DNA of 8,927 nt from Bacteroidales bacterium UBA1179 (GTDB taxonomy: Bacteria > Bacteroidota > Bacteroidia > Bacteroidales > Bacteroidaceae): positions 1 to 8,927 of the forward strand of contig DBYT01000110.1 in the NCBI GenBank assembly GCA_002309915.1, written 5' to 3'. A program made the translations under genes and the position numbers. Shown here piece by piece: positions 1 through 6,953 of this stretch (position 1 is the first letter of the stretch; every line of letters begins with the position of its first letter). Under the pieces are notes generated by a model. The model was not told where the DNA came from. It ran no database searches and saw only the letters and a program-made list of their open reading frames with translations.

Positions 1-3000
1 CTTTACAAGCCGTTCATTATCCGCAAGCTCATTGAGCGCGGTATCGTGAAGACCGTAAAGTCAGCCAAGAAGATTGTAGACCGCAAGGATCCTATAGTAT
101 GGGATATTCTGGAATATGTAATGAAGGGTCACCCCGTTCTGCTGAACCGTGCTCCTACACTGCACCGTCTGGGTATCCAGGCATTCCAGCCCAAGATGAT
201 TGAGGGTAAGGCTATTCAGCTGCACCCGCTGGCTTGTACCGCTTTCAACGCCGACTTTGACGGTGACCAGATGGCTGTACACCTCCCGCTCAGCAACGAG
301 GCCGTTCTTGAGGCTCAGATGCTCATGCTTCAGTCACACAATATCCTGAACCCTGCCAACGGTGCTCCTATCACAGTGCCCGCACAGGATATGGTTCTGG
401 GTCTGTACTACATTACAAAACTCCGCCGTTCAGTCAAGGACGCCGACGGTAACTATATTGAGAAGGTTAAGGGTGAGGGTCTGACATTCTACGGACCCGA
501 GGAGGCTCTTATCGCTTACAACGAGGGTAAGGTTGATATCCATGCCGTTGTTAAGGTTATGGTAAATGACGTTGACGAGCAGGGTTCACCCATCACTCAC
601 CTGGTTGAGACATCAGTTGGTCGTGTAATCGTTAACGAACTGGTACCTGATGAGGTTGGTTACATCAACTACATCATATCAAAGAAGACACTGCGTGACC
701 TGATCTCTGACGTTATCAAGAAGGTCGGTGTTGCCCGCGCCTGCGAGTTCCTTGACGGAATCAAGAACCTGGGTTACAAGATGGCCTTCCAGGGCGGTCT
801 GTCATTCAACCTTAACGATATCATCATACCTAAGGAGAAGCAGGAGCTTGTTGCCAAGGGTAACGAGGAGGTTGAGGGTATCATGGCCGAGTATAACATG
901 GGTCTTATCACCGATAACGAGCGTTACAACAAGGTTATCGATGTATGGACACACGTTAACGAAGACCTGTCAAAGGTTCTGATGAAGACCATCTCTAACG
1001 ATGACCAGGGCTTCAACTCAGTTTACATGATGCTTGACTCAGGTGCCCGTGGATCTAAGGAGCAGATCCGTCAGCTCTCCGGTATGCGTGGTCTGATGGC
1101 CAAGCCTCAGAAAGCCGGTGCCGAGGGTGCACAGATCATTGAGAACCCGATTCTTTCTAACTTTAAGGAGGGTCTGTCAGTGCTTGAGTACTTCATCTCA
1201 ACACACGGTGCCCGTAAGGGTCTTGCCGATACCGCTCTTAAGACAGCCGATGCCGGTTATCTGACACGTCGTCTTGTAGACGTATCACACGATGTGATCA
1301 TCACCGAGGAGGACTGCGGTACTCTGCGTGGTCTGGTTTGCACCGCCCTTAAGGAGAACGAGGAGGTTGTTGCTTCACTTTACGAACGTATTCTGGGCCG
1401 TGTATCGGTTCATGACGTTATACATCCCACCACTGGTGAACTTCTGGTTGCCGACGGTGAGATGATTACCGAGGAGATTGCCAAGAAGATTGACGAGTCA
1501 CCTATTGAGAGTGTCGAGATCCGTTCAGTGCTCACCTGCGAGAGCAAGCGCGGCGTTTGCGCCAAGTGCTACGGACGTAACCTGGCAACAGGACGTCTGG
1601 TTGAGAAGGGTGAGGCTGTCGGTGTTATCGCCGCCCAGTCAATCGGTGAGCCTGGTACACAGCTGACTCTGCGTACATTCCACGCCGGTGGTACCGCATC
1701 TAACATTGCAGCCAACTCAAGCCTGACAGCCAAGTATGACTGCCGCATTGAGTTCGAGGAGGTTCGTACTGTTGATGCTACAGCCGATGACGGAAACAAG
1801 ATTCAGATTGTAGTAGGTCGTCTTGGTGAGGTCAAGTTCATTGATGAGAACACAGGTATCGCACTGTCAACACACACTCTGCCTTACGGTTCAAAACTGT
1901 TCGTAAAGAGCGGTGCTACCGTAAAGAAGGGCGACATGATCGCTACCTGGGATCCGTTCAACGCTCTTATCATCACTGAGGTTGCCGGTAAGGTTAAGCT
2001 TACAGACGTTATCGCTAACGTAACATATAAGATCGAATCCGATGAGGCTACCGGCCTTGAGGAGATCATCATCACTGAGACCAAGGACAGAACAAAGATT
2101 CCTTCAGCCGATATCATCGGACCTAAGGGTGAGGTTCTGCGTTCTTACAACCTGCCTGTAGGCGGTCACGTGGTTATCAAGGATGGTCAGCAGCTCTCTG
2201 CCGGTGACATTCTGGTTAAGATTCCTCGTGTACAGGGTAAGGCTGGTGATATCACCGGTGGTCTGCCCCGTGTTACCGAGCTCTTCGAGGCACGTAACCC
2301 GTCCAACCCCGCAGTGGTATCAGAAATTGACGGTACCGTTCACATGGGTAAGATCAAGCGTGGTAACCGTGAGATATCAGTCGTATCACGTACTGACGAT
2401 GAGCGTAAGTATCTGGTTGCCCTGTCCAAGCAGATTCTGGTACAGGAGGGTGACTATGTACGCGCCGGAACACCTCTGTCCGACGGTGCCATCACACCGA
2501 GCGATATTCTTGCCATCAAGGGCCCCACAGCCGTACAGGAGTATATCGTAAACGAGGTACAGGATGTATATCGTCTGCAGGGTGTAAAGATCAACGATAA
2601 GCACTTTGAGATTATCGTACGTCAGATGATGCGTAAGGTCGAGATCGACGAGCCGGGTGATACCCGCTTCCTGGCACAGCAGGTTGTAGACAAGTTGGAG
2701 TTCATGGAGGAGAACGACCGCATCTGGGGCAAGTACGTTGTTACTGATCCGGGTGACAGTGAGAACCTGTTTGCCGGTCAGATGGTAACCGCACGTAAGC
2801 TCCGTGACGAGAACTCACAGCTTAAGCGTAAGGACCTCAAGCTGGTTCAGGCTCAGGAGGCACGTCCTGCTACATCAACTCAGATCCTGCAGGGTATCAC
2901 ACGTGCTGCTCTGGCTACTCAGAGCTTCATGTCTGCCGCATCATTCCAGGAGACCACCAAGGTTCTGAATGAGGCCGCCATCAACGGTAAGAGCGACAGT

Positions 3001-3165
3001 CTGCTGGGTATGAAGGAGAACGTTATCTGCGGTCACCTGATTCCCGCCGGTACCGGTCTGCGTGAGTTCGAGAAGATCATAGTAGGTGACAAGGAGGAGT
3101 ACGAGCGCCTTCAGGCTTCCCGTAACAACTTCCTCGACATGGATCTTCCCACAAGAGAAAATTGA
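1..3165 (+). CDS. rpoC: DNA-directed RNA polymerase subunit beta' (5'-truncated by the window edge)
   Basis: Catalytic beta' subunit of RNA polymerase. The reading frame is open from base 1 (it begins LYKPFIIRKL), so the true start lies upstream. About 1,054 residues are present and, by comparison with E. coli beta', roughly 375 N-terminal residues are missing (first zinc site and part of the clamp). Visible landmarks in order: the magnesium-binding NADFDGD motif with Asp codons at 253, 259 and 265; the bridge helix around 1180-1270 (STHGARKGLADTALKTA); the second zinc site with Cys codons at 1315, 1537, 1558 and 1567; the trigger loop around 1640-1690 with its conserved His at 1681; a long SI3-like insertion at about 1696-2238; then DITGGLPRVTELFEAR and the C-terminal IVNEVQDVYRLQGVKINDKH and ASFQETT blocks. 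The Met usual in the E. coli trigger loop (M932) is Leu at 1669. Codon use is strongly biased (AAG, GGT, CGT), as expected for high expression. rpoB is expected just upstream. A strong terminator follows. Confidence 0.99.
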   Translation, partial: LYKPFIIRKLIERGIVKTVKSAKKIVDRKDPIVWDILEYVMKGHPVLLNRAPTLHRLGIQAFQPKMIEGKAIQLHPLACTAFNADFDGDQMAVHLPLSNEAVLEAQMLMLQSHNILNPANGAPITVPAQDMVLGLYYITKLRRSVKDADGNYIEKVKGEGLTFYGPEEALIAYNEGKVDIHAVVKVMVNDVDEQGSPITHLVETSVGRVIVNELVPDEVGYINYIISKKTLRDLISDVIKKVGVARACEFLDGIKNLGYKMAFQGGLSFNLNDIIIPKEKQELVAKGNEEVEGIMAEYNMGLITDNERYNKVIDVWTHVNEDLSKVLMKTISNDDQGFNSVYMMLDSGARGSKEQIRQLSGMRGLMAKPQKAGAEGAQIIENPILSNFKEGLSVLEYFISTHGARKGLADTALKTADAGYLTRRLVDVSHDVIITEEDCGTLRGLVCTALKENEEVVASLYERILGRVSVHDVIHPTTGELLVADGEMITEEIAKKIDESPIESVEIRSVLTCESKRGVCAKCYGRNLATGRLVEKGEAVGVIAAQSIGEPGTQLTLRTFHAGGTASNIAANSSLTAKYDCRIEFEEVRTVDATADDGNKIQIVVGRLGEVKFIDENTGIALSTHTLPYGSKLFVKSGATVKKGDMIATWDPFNALIITEVAGKVKLTDVIANVTYKIESDEATGLEEIIITETKDRTKIPSADIIGPKGEVLRSYNLPVGGHVVIKDGQQLSAGDILVKIPRVQGKAGDITGGLPRVTELFEARNPSNPAVVSEIDGTVHMGKIKRGNREISVVSRTDDERKYLVALSKQILVQEGDYVRAGTPLSDGAITPSDILAIKGPTAVQEYIVNEVQDVYRLQGVKINDKHFEIIVRQMMRKVEIDEPGDTRFLAQQVVDKLEFMEENDRIWGKYVVTDPGDSENLFAGQMVTARKLRDENSQLKRKDLKLVQAQEARPATSTQILQGITRAALATQSFMSAASFQETTKVLNEAAINGKSDSLLGMKENVICGHLIPAGTGLREFEKIIVGDKEEYERLQASRNNFLDMDLPTREN

Positions 3166-3179
3166 TTAGACTTGATAGA

Positions 3180-3227
3180 AGAAAGGGGTGATCGGATGCA
3201 TTTCCGGTCACCCCTTTCTGTTTTTTT
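3180..3227 (+). terminator. Intrinsic terminator of the rpoC transcript
   Basis: A 17-bp stem (3180-3196 with 3203-3219) contains one G-U wobble and has a 6-base loop, TGCATT. One G and a run of seven T follow (3221-3227). It begins 14 bases after the rpoC stop codon. The opposite strand has no T-run after the hairpin, so it should act only in the rpoC direction. It separates the polymerase operon from the next gene, which has its own promoter-like element. Confidence 0.95.
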
Positions 3228-3248
3228 AGCACTATAGGGATCGTTCTG

Positions 3249-3279
3249 TTGCGTCAATTAAAATCTTTAGTTATATTTG
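3249..3279 (+). promoter_or_regulatory. Predicted Bacteroidota-type promoter for the small secreted protein gene
   Basis: A TATATTTG box at 3272-3279 fits the Bacteroidota -7 consensus TAnnTTTG exactly. A TTG core at 3249-3251 lies 20 bases upstream, at the expected spacing for the -33 element. The box ends 31 bases before the ATG at 3311, implying a short leader of about 25 nt. The position directly after the rpoC terminator supports it. There is no Shine-Dalgarno sequence before the ATG, only an A-rich stretch (about 3295-3301). Confidence 0.65.
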
Positions 3280-3310
3280 CAGCATCAATAGTTACTAAAA
3301 AGGTTTGATT

Positions 3311-3718
3311 ATGAGAAATGAAAAGGTGAGGATACAATCCTCAAATTGTTTGCATCGTCTTGTTTGCTGCGCCTCTCTGATTGCTTTAACCTTATGTTTC
3401 AGCACTAATTTGTGGGCCGAAAAGAACAAAGCCAACAAGGATGCCATTAAAAGAGGAGATATGGTTATGGGTTCTGTAGTTGATATCAACGAAAAGCCGA
3501 TGACCGAGATCAAGGTTCTGGAATATTCACCGGAGAAGAGGGTTACCACATACACCACAACCGATGCCAACGGAGACTTTGCATTCAAAGTTTACGATCC
3601 CAGGGACAGTCTCAGGGTAAAGATTAAAGGTTATGAGACCGTAACGGTTCCTCTTGACAAGAAGTTCTACTCCATAACCCTGGTGCCGGCTCCTGTCATC
3701 GATGATGACGAGGATTAA
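3311..3718 (+). CDS. Small secreted protein with one carboxypeptidase-regulatory-like (CpD) domain
   Basis: A predicted 135-residue protein. The N-terminus has a basic n-region and a hydrophobic core at residues 17-31 (LVCCASLIALTLCF), with probable signal peptidase I cleavage after LWA (residue 36). There are cysteines in and near the core, but no good lipobox. Residues 50-128 resemble the CarboxypepD_reg-like beta-sandwich: a GSVVDINEKP opening, the TTTDANGDFAFKV turn, and a closing LRVKIKGYETVTV segment. This fold often forms the N-terminal domain of SusC/TonB-dependent receptors in Bacteroidota; here it stands alone. The C-terminus is acidic (DDDED). I chose the ATG at 3311 because it follows the promoter at a sensible distance; an in-frame TTG at 3305 would add only two residues. 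It is likely periplasmic or exported, and its specific role is unknown. It is monocistronic by context, with a terminator upstream and a convergent gene downstream. Confidence 0.85.
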   Translation: MRNEKVRIQSSNCLHRLVCCASLIALTLCFSTNLWAEKNKANKDAIKRGDMVMGSVVDINEKPMTEIKVLEYSPEKRVTTYTTTDANGDFAFKVYDPRDSLRVKIKGYETVTVPLDKKFYSITLVPAPVIDDDED

Positions 3719-5056
3719 TTAAACGGCAGGCAGGCTGTTTCCGTTTATCTTACGATAGATGTCAAGAGCGTAGACATCGGTCATACCGCTTATGTAGTCA
3801 AGCACTGCAAGAAGGCGGTTGTAGATGTCAGGCGCCTTTATGTCATACTGGCTTGAAACCCGATCGATGAGTAGTTTCGAATACTCCCGATCGGGATTTT
3901 GTACTGCCTCGACCATAAGGTCAAGCAGGGTGCTTATTATGCGGAAACCGGCCAGTTCCACCTCCAATACGTCACGTGAACGGTATATCTTCTGTACAGA
4001 GAGATCTGCACAGCGTTTGTAAGCGTCTCTCGGTGTGGGGCTGATATGCTTTATCAGTGATCCGCTGAACGTTCCGTTCAGGATATCCTTTTCGTTCTCA
4101 AGAAATACCTGGGTACACTCCTCAACCAGAATACCTACCAGCTTGGACCTGAGGTATGAGACCTGCTCGTTGACATCGGTCACCATTCCTATTATGCTTC
4201 TGGCGTGTTGCTGATCATCGGATCCAAGGAAGTCCATCATCAGATTTATGGTCTGCTCTGTGGAGAGTATCTTGAGTTTGTGGGCATCCTCAAGGTCCAT
4301 CAGAAGGTAGCAGATATCATCGGCCGCCTCGACCAGCCACACCAGCGGATAGCGTACATATTTTAGCGGAGCACCGGGCTCTGACAAACGGATAATGCCC
4401 AATTCATCGGCGATTTTGGCAAATATGGGAGCCTCGCTGTCAAAGAAACCGAACTTATGCTTGCCGTTGGCAAGAATGGATGCGTATGGGTATTTGACGA
4501 TAGATGCCAGGGTTGAGTAGGTCATGGCGAATCCTCCCTTGCGGCGTCCTATGAACTGATGGGCCAGCAGACGGAACGCGTTGGCGTTGCCCTCAAAGTT
4601 TATGATATCGGTCCACTGACCGGGGTTATCGGTAAACTGAGCCTCCAGATTCTGTCCCTTTCCTTCGGTGAAATAGGCCGAAATGGCTTTCTCACCGGAG
4701 TGGCCGAAAGGCGGGTTTCCCATGTCGTGGGCCAGACATGCGGCTGATACTATATTGCCTATCTCAGTTATGTTGGTGCCTGCCAGTTCCGGGTGTTTTT
4801 GAAGAATTCCGCGTGAAACGTTGTTACCCAGTGACCGGCCCACACAGGAAACCTCCAGGCTATGTGTTAGGCGGTTGTGGACAAAAACGCTTCCGGGCAG
4901 GGGGAACACCTGTGTCTTGTTCTGCAGTCTCCTGAAAGGAGCCGAGAAAATGAGGCGGTCATAATCCCTGAGAAATGCGGAACGGTCATCCTTATGGACT
5001 GTCTCCAAACCCTCCATTCCAAGTCGCTTAGCCGAAATCAGTCTTTCCCAATCCAT
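3719..5056 (-). CDS. dgt: Deoxyguanosinetriphosphate triphosphohydrolase (dGTPase)
   Basis: Predicted cytoplasmic HD-domain enzyme that hydrolyses dGTP (possibly other dNTPs) to the deoxynucleoside and triphosphate. At 445 residues it is a little shorter than E. coli Dgt. The Dgt-type N-terminal signature FRRLQNKTQVFPLPG is at residues 41-55. Metal ligands of the HD site are visible: His65 in NRLTHSLEV, His110-Asp111 in CLAHDMGNPPFGHSGE, and Asp246 in VEAADDICYLLMDLEDA. Tyr250 in that last motif is the usual substrate-contacting position. The whole motif set looks intact, so the enzyme should be active. The ATG at 5054-5056 gives the expected family start (MDWERLISAKRLG). The gene is divergent from dut, another deoxynucleotide-pool enzyme, and its stop codon abuts the stop of the convergent secreted-protein gene. 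I see no terminator after it. dNTP specificity cannot be read from the sequence. Confidence 0.96.
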   Translation of the reverse strand: MDWERLISAKRLGMEGLETVHKDDRSAFLRDYDRLIFSAPFRRLQNKTQVFPLPGSVFVHNRLTHSLEVSCVGRSLGNNVSRGILQKHPELAGTNITEIGNIVSAACLAHDMGNPPFGHSGEKAISAYFTEGKGQNLEAQFTDNPGQWTDIINFEGNANAFRLLAHQFIGRRKGGFAMTYSTLASIVKYPYASILANGKHKFGFFDSEAPIFAKIADELGIIRLSEPGAPLKYVRYPLVWLVEAADDICYLLMDLEDAHKLKILSTEQTINLMMDFLGSDDQQHARSIIGMVTDVNEQVSYLRSKLVGILVEECTQVFLENEKDILNGTFSGSLIKHISPTPRDAYKRCADLSVQKIYRSRDVLEVELAGFRIISTLLDLMVEAVQNPDREYSKLLIDRVSSQYDIKAPDIYNRLLAVLDYISGMTDVYALDIYRKINGNSLPAV

Positions 5057-5076
5057 CTGTGAAGTTTGTTTTGTCT

Positions 5077-5084
5077 CAAAAATA
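5077..5084 (-). promoter_or_regulatory. Candidate -7 promoter box for dgt
   Basis: Read on the minus strand this is TATTTTTG, matching the Bacteroidota -7 consensus TAnnTTTG. It ends 20 bases before the dgt ATG, giving a leader of about 12-17 nt. No convincing -33 TTTG lies at 19-21 bases further upstream, so the call rests on the -7 box and position. It overlaps the left arm of the inverted repeat at 5080-5102. Confidence 0.45.
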
Positions 5085-5102
5085 GTGGTTTTTCTACTAT
5101 TT
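5080..5102. promoter_or_regulatory. Inverted repeat between divergent dgt and dut (candidate operator)
   Basis: The arms AAATAGTGG (5080-5088) and CTACTATTT (5094-5102) flank a five-T centre. The outer seven positions of each arm are perfectly complementary, followed by one G-U pair and one G-C pair. The repeat overlaps the candidate dgt -7 box and covers the region where the dut -33 element should lie. This is a suitable place for a shared repressor or activator, but no known binding-site family is recognised. As RNA it would form only an AT-rich hairpin in the upstream spacer of dut, so a DNA-level role is more likely if it is functional. Confidence 0.4.
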
Positions 5103-5119
5103 CCGGCTTTAGTTGGCGG

Positions 5120-5127
5120 TATATTTG
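5120..5127 (+). promoter_or_regulatory. Candidate -7 promoter box for the dut operon
   Basis: TATATTTG is an exact TAnnTTTG match and the same octamer as the one upstream of the secreted-protein gene at 3272. It ends 37 bases before the dut ATG at 5165. The expected -33 position (about 5096-5100) reads ACTAT and is not a recognisable TTTG, so the promoter may need help from a bound factor or be only moderately strong. Confidence 0.5.
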
Positions 5128-5164
5128 TTATTTTCGCTGTGCAAAACCAAATCCTTTTGCGAGT

Positions 5165-5596
5165 ATGGAAGTAAAGATTATCAACCGTTCACATCATCCG
5201 CTTCCCGAGTATGCTACACCGCAGTCTGCAGGAGTGGATCTCAGGGCCAATCTTGACGAGCCCGTAGTTATGAAACCTATGGAGCGCCGTCTCATTCCCA
5301 CCGGTCTGTTCATCTCACTTCCCGCCGGATTTGAGGCTCAGGTCCGCCCCCGCAGCGGTCTGGCCATAAAGAAGGGAATAACCGTCCTGAATACCCCGGG
5401 TACCATTGATGCCGATTATCGCGGTGAGATAGGTGTTATCCTTATCAACCTCTCTCAGGAGGATTTCACTGTAAATGACGGCGAGCGTATAGCACAGATG
5501 ATCATAGCCCGTCATGAGCAGGCAGAGTGGATCAAGGTGGAGACACTTGACGAGACCGAGCGCGGTGCAGGCGGATTCGGACATAGCGGCGTATAA
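5165..5596 (+). CDS. dut: dUTP diphosphatase (dUTPase), trimeric type
   Basis: Hydrolyses dUTP to dUMP and pyrophosphate, which keeps uracil out of DNA and supplies the thymidylate precursor. At 143 residues it is the normal size for the homotrimeric family. All five family motifs are present in order: AGVDLRA (residues 22-28), RPRSGLA (61-67), NTPGTIDADYRGEIGV (76-91) with the probable catalytic Asp82 and stacking Tyr85, GERIAQMII (106-114), and the glycine-rich C-terminal RGAGGFGHSG (133-142) that closes over the active site. I chose the ATG at 5165 because it begins right at the conserved MEVKIINRS start. The frame is open back to an ATG at 5066, but that would add 33 unconserved residues and would place the promoter box inside the gene. 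It is the first gene of a plus-strand cluster and is separated from the next start by 10 bases. Confidence 0.98.
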   Translation: MEVKIINRSHHPLPEYATPQSAGVDLRANLDEPVVMKPMERRLIPTGLFISLPAGFEAQVRPRSGLAIKKGITVLNTPGTIDADYRGEIGVILINLSQEDFTVNDGERIAQMIIARHEQAEWIKVETLDETERGAGGFGHSGV

Positions 5597-5606
5597 GAAT
5601 CAGTTG

Positions 5607-6953
5607 ATGAAAAGGGGCATAATCATATCAGTATCTCTGTTTGTCACCCTGGTCGCAGTCGTTTCCTGCGGCTCGGTGCGCCATTCATCGGCCGATCCCG
5701 TTCCGGGTTCGGAGTTGGACGGTTATGCAAGTGACCATTTCTTCAGGGAGGGAATAAAGTTGTACAACGAGGGGCACTATGATGCAGCCATGGACCTTAT
5801 GTCCCGAAGCCTTGAATATGATACCGCATCGGCTGCCGCCTGCTATTGTCTGGCTCAGTACTATATGTCCCTGCAGGACAGGGCTCTTCTGGAAAAATAT
5901 AACGGAAAGGCCCGCCGGTTGCTGGAAAGGGCGGTTCGTCTGGAGCCGGATAATTACTGGTACCGTCGTCTGCTGGCAGTCAGTTACCTGCGTCAGGGCC
6001 GTCAGGCTGATGCCATTGAGCAGTATGAGGATATCTCCCGCCGTTTCCCCGGTCGCACAGACGTTCTCATAACCCTGGCCGGTCTGTATGACGATGCCGG
6101 TGATTTTGAGAAAGAACTCCGTGCACTGGAGCGTTACGGCCGTCTTGAGGATGCGGCCGATGAACTCAAGTTCCAGCGCTTTGTCTGCTACCTGCAGTTG
6201 GGCGAGCTTGACTCTGCCTATTATGAGTCCGATAACCCCGCCGAGGTGATTGAACTGCTCATGAACACTACCCGTGACATGATTGAGAAAGCCGAGACCA
6301 ACCTTGACAAGATAAGATGCCGCTCGCTGCTTGATATAGTCATGAATTTCTGTGATGTGGTATCGTCACACGAGCCCGGGCTGGCCCAGGCATACTCCCA
6401 GAAATCCATCGGTTATTTCTGGATGGGACTCAATGATGAGGCTCTTGACGTCCTGTCCAAGGGCTTGAGGAAAGTAAATACCGATATGGACAGGGCAATG
6501 CTCTACAACCTCAGGGGAGACTTCTACCACACCCTTGGTGAAACGCCCAGGATGTACGCCGATTATGATTCCACGCTTATCTATGACCCGGGTAACATAA
6601 ACGTGCTTAACAATTACGCCTACTACCTGTCAGTTGAGGGCCGGGACCTTAAGAAAGCTCAGGCAATGAGTGCCAAGACCCTTGAGGCCGAGCCGCTGAA
6701 CGCCACATATCTGGATACATATGCCTGGATACTCTTCAAAATGAAACAGTACAAGGAGGCGTTGGGATATATGGAGAAAGCGCTGAGATACATAGACAGG
6801 GACAATCCCGAGATTTATGAGCATTACGGCGACGTGCTGTTCATGTGCGGAGAGAAGGAGAAGGCGCTTGAAAACTGGCATAAGGCTGTTCAGTTCAACA
6901 GCACATCGGCTACACTGGATCAGAAAATCAAACAGCAGAAATATCTGGAATGA
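5607..6953 (+). CDS. Tetratricopeptide-repeat lipoprotein
   Basis: A predicted 448-residue lipoprotein. MKRGIIISVSLFVTLVAVVSC is a lipoprotein signal peptide with lipobox VVSC and lipidated Cys21. The residues after Cys (GSVRHSS) lack the acidic/Ser run typical of surface export signals in Bacteroidota, so an inner-leaflet outer-membrane location facing the periplasm is likely. The rest is helical TPR. Clear units lie near residues 43-76, 117-150, 263-295, 297-330, 331-365, 366-399 and 401-434; the middle (about 185-260) is less regular. The best-conserved part is the C-terminal NNYAYYL / YLDTYAWILFKMKQYKEAL segment. TPRs scaffold protein-protein contacts, and the partner is unknown. The ATG at 5607 was chosen because the signal peptide starts there; the frame is open upstream into dut. 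Its stop overlaps the next start. Context suggests an envelope assembly or cell-wall role. Confidence 0.92.
   Translation: MKRGIIISVSLFVTLVAVVSCGSVRHSSADPVPGSELDGYASDHFFREGIKLYNEGHYDAAMDLMSRSLEYDTASAAACYCLAQYYMSLQDRALLEKYNGKARRLLERAVRLEPDNYWYRRLLAVSYLRQGRQADAIEQYEDISRRFPGRTDVLITLAGLYDDAGDFEKELRALERYGRLEDAADELKFQRFVCYLQLGELDSAYYESDNPAEVIELLMNTTRDMIEKAETNLDKIRCRSLLDIVMNFCDVVSSHEPGLAQAYSQKSIGYFWMGLNDEALDVLSKGLRKVNTDMDRAMLYNLRGDFYHTLGETPRMYADYDSTLIYDPGNINVLNNYAYYLSVEGRDLKKAQAMSAKTLEAEPLNATYLDTYAWILFKMKQYKEALGYMEKALRYIDRDNPEIYEHYGDVLFMCGEKEKALENWHKAVQFNSTSATLDQKIKQQKYLE

Noticed and set aside
46..48. GTG at 46 as the rpoC start codon
   Set aside because: The frame is open to base 1 and the upstream residues (LYKPFIIRKLIERGI) match conserved beta' sequence, so the gene runs in from outside the window.
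3295..3588. Minus-strand open frame over the secreted-protein gene
   Set aside because: It lies fully opposite a gene with a signal peptide, domain and promoter; it shows no domain of its own and is best explained as a shadow frame.
3695..3709. Small hairpin GTCATC-GAT-GATGAC near the end of the secreted-protein gene as a dgt terminator
   Set aside because: The stem has only 6 bp and no T-run follows in the dgt direction; it lies over Ile/Asp codons that explain it.
5080..5102. Inverted repeat as an intrinsic terminator
   Set aside because: The stem is AT-rich, no gene is transcribed into it from either side (both flanking genes start away from it), and it lies among the promoter boxes.
5066..5164. 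Longer dut beginning at an ATG at 5066
   Set aside because: The added 33 residues do not resemble dUTPase, the core family start is at 5165, and the extension would contain the promoter box and inverted repeat.
5514..5606. TPR gene starting inside dut
   Set aside because: A lipoprotein signal peptide begins at the ATG at 5607; an upstream extension would bury it behind 31 residues read out of frame from dut.
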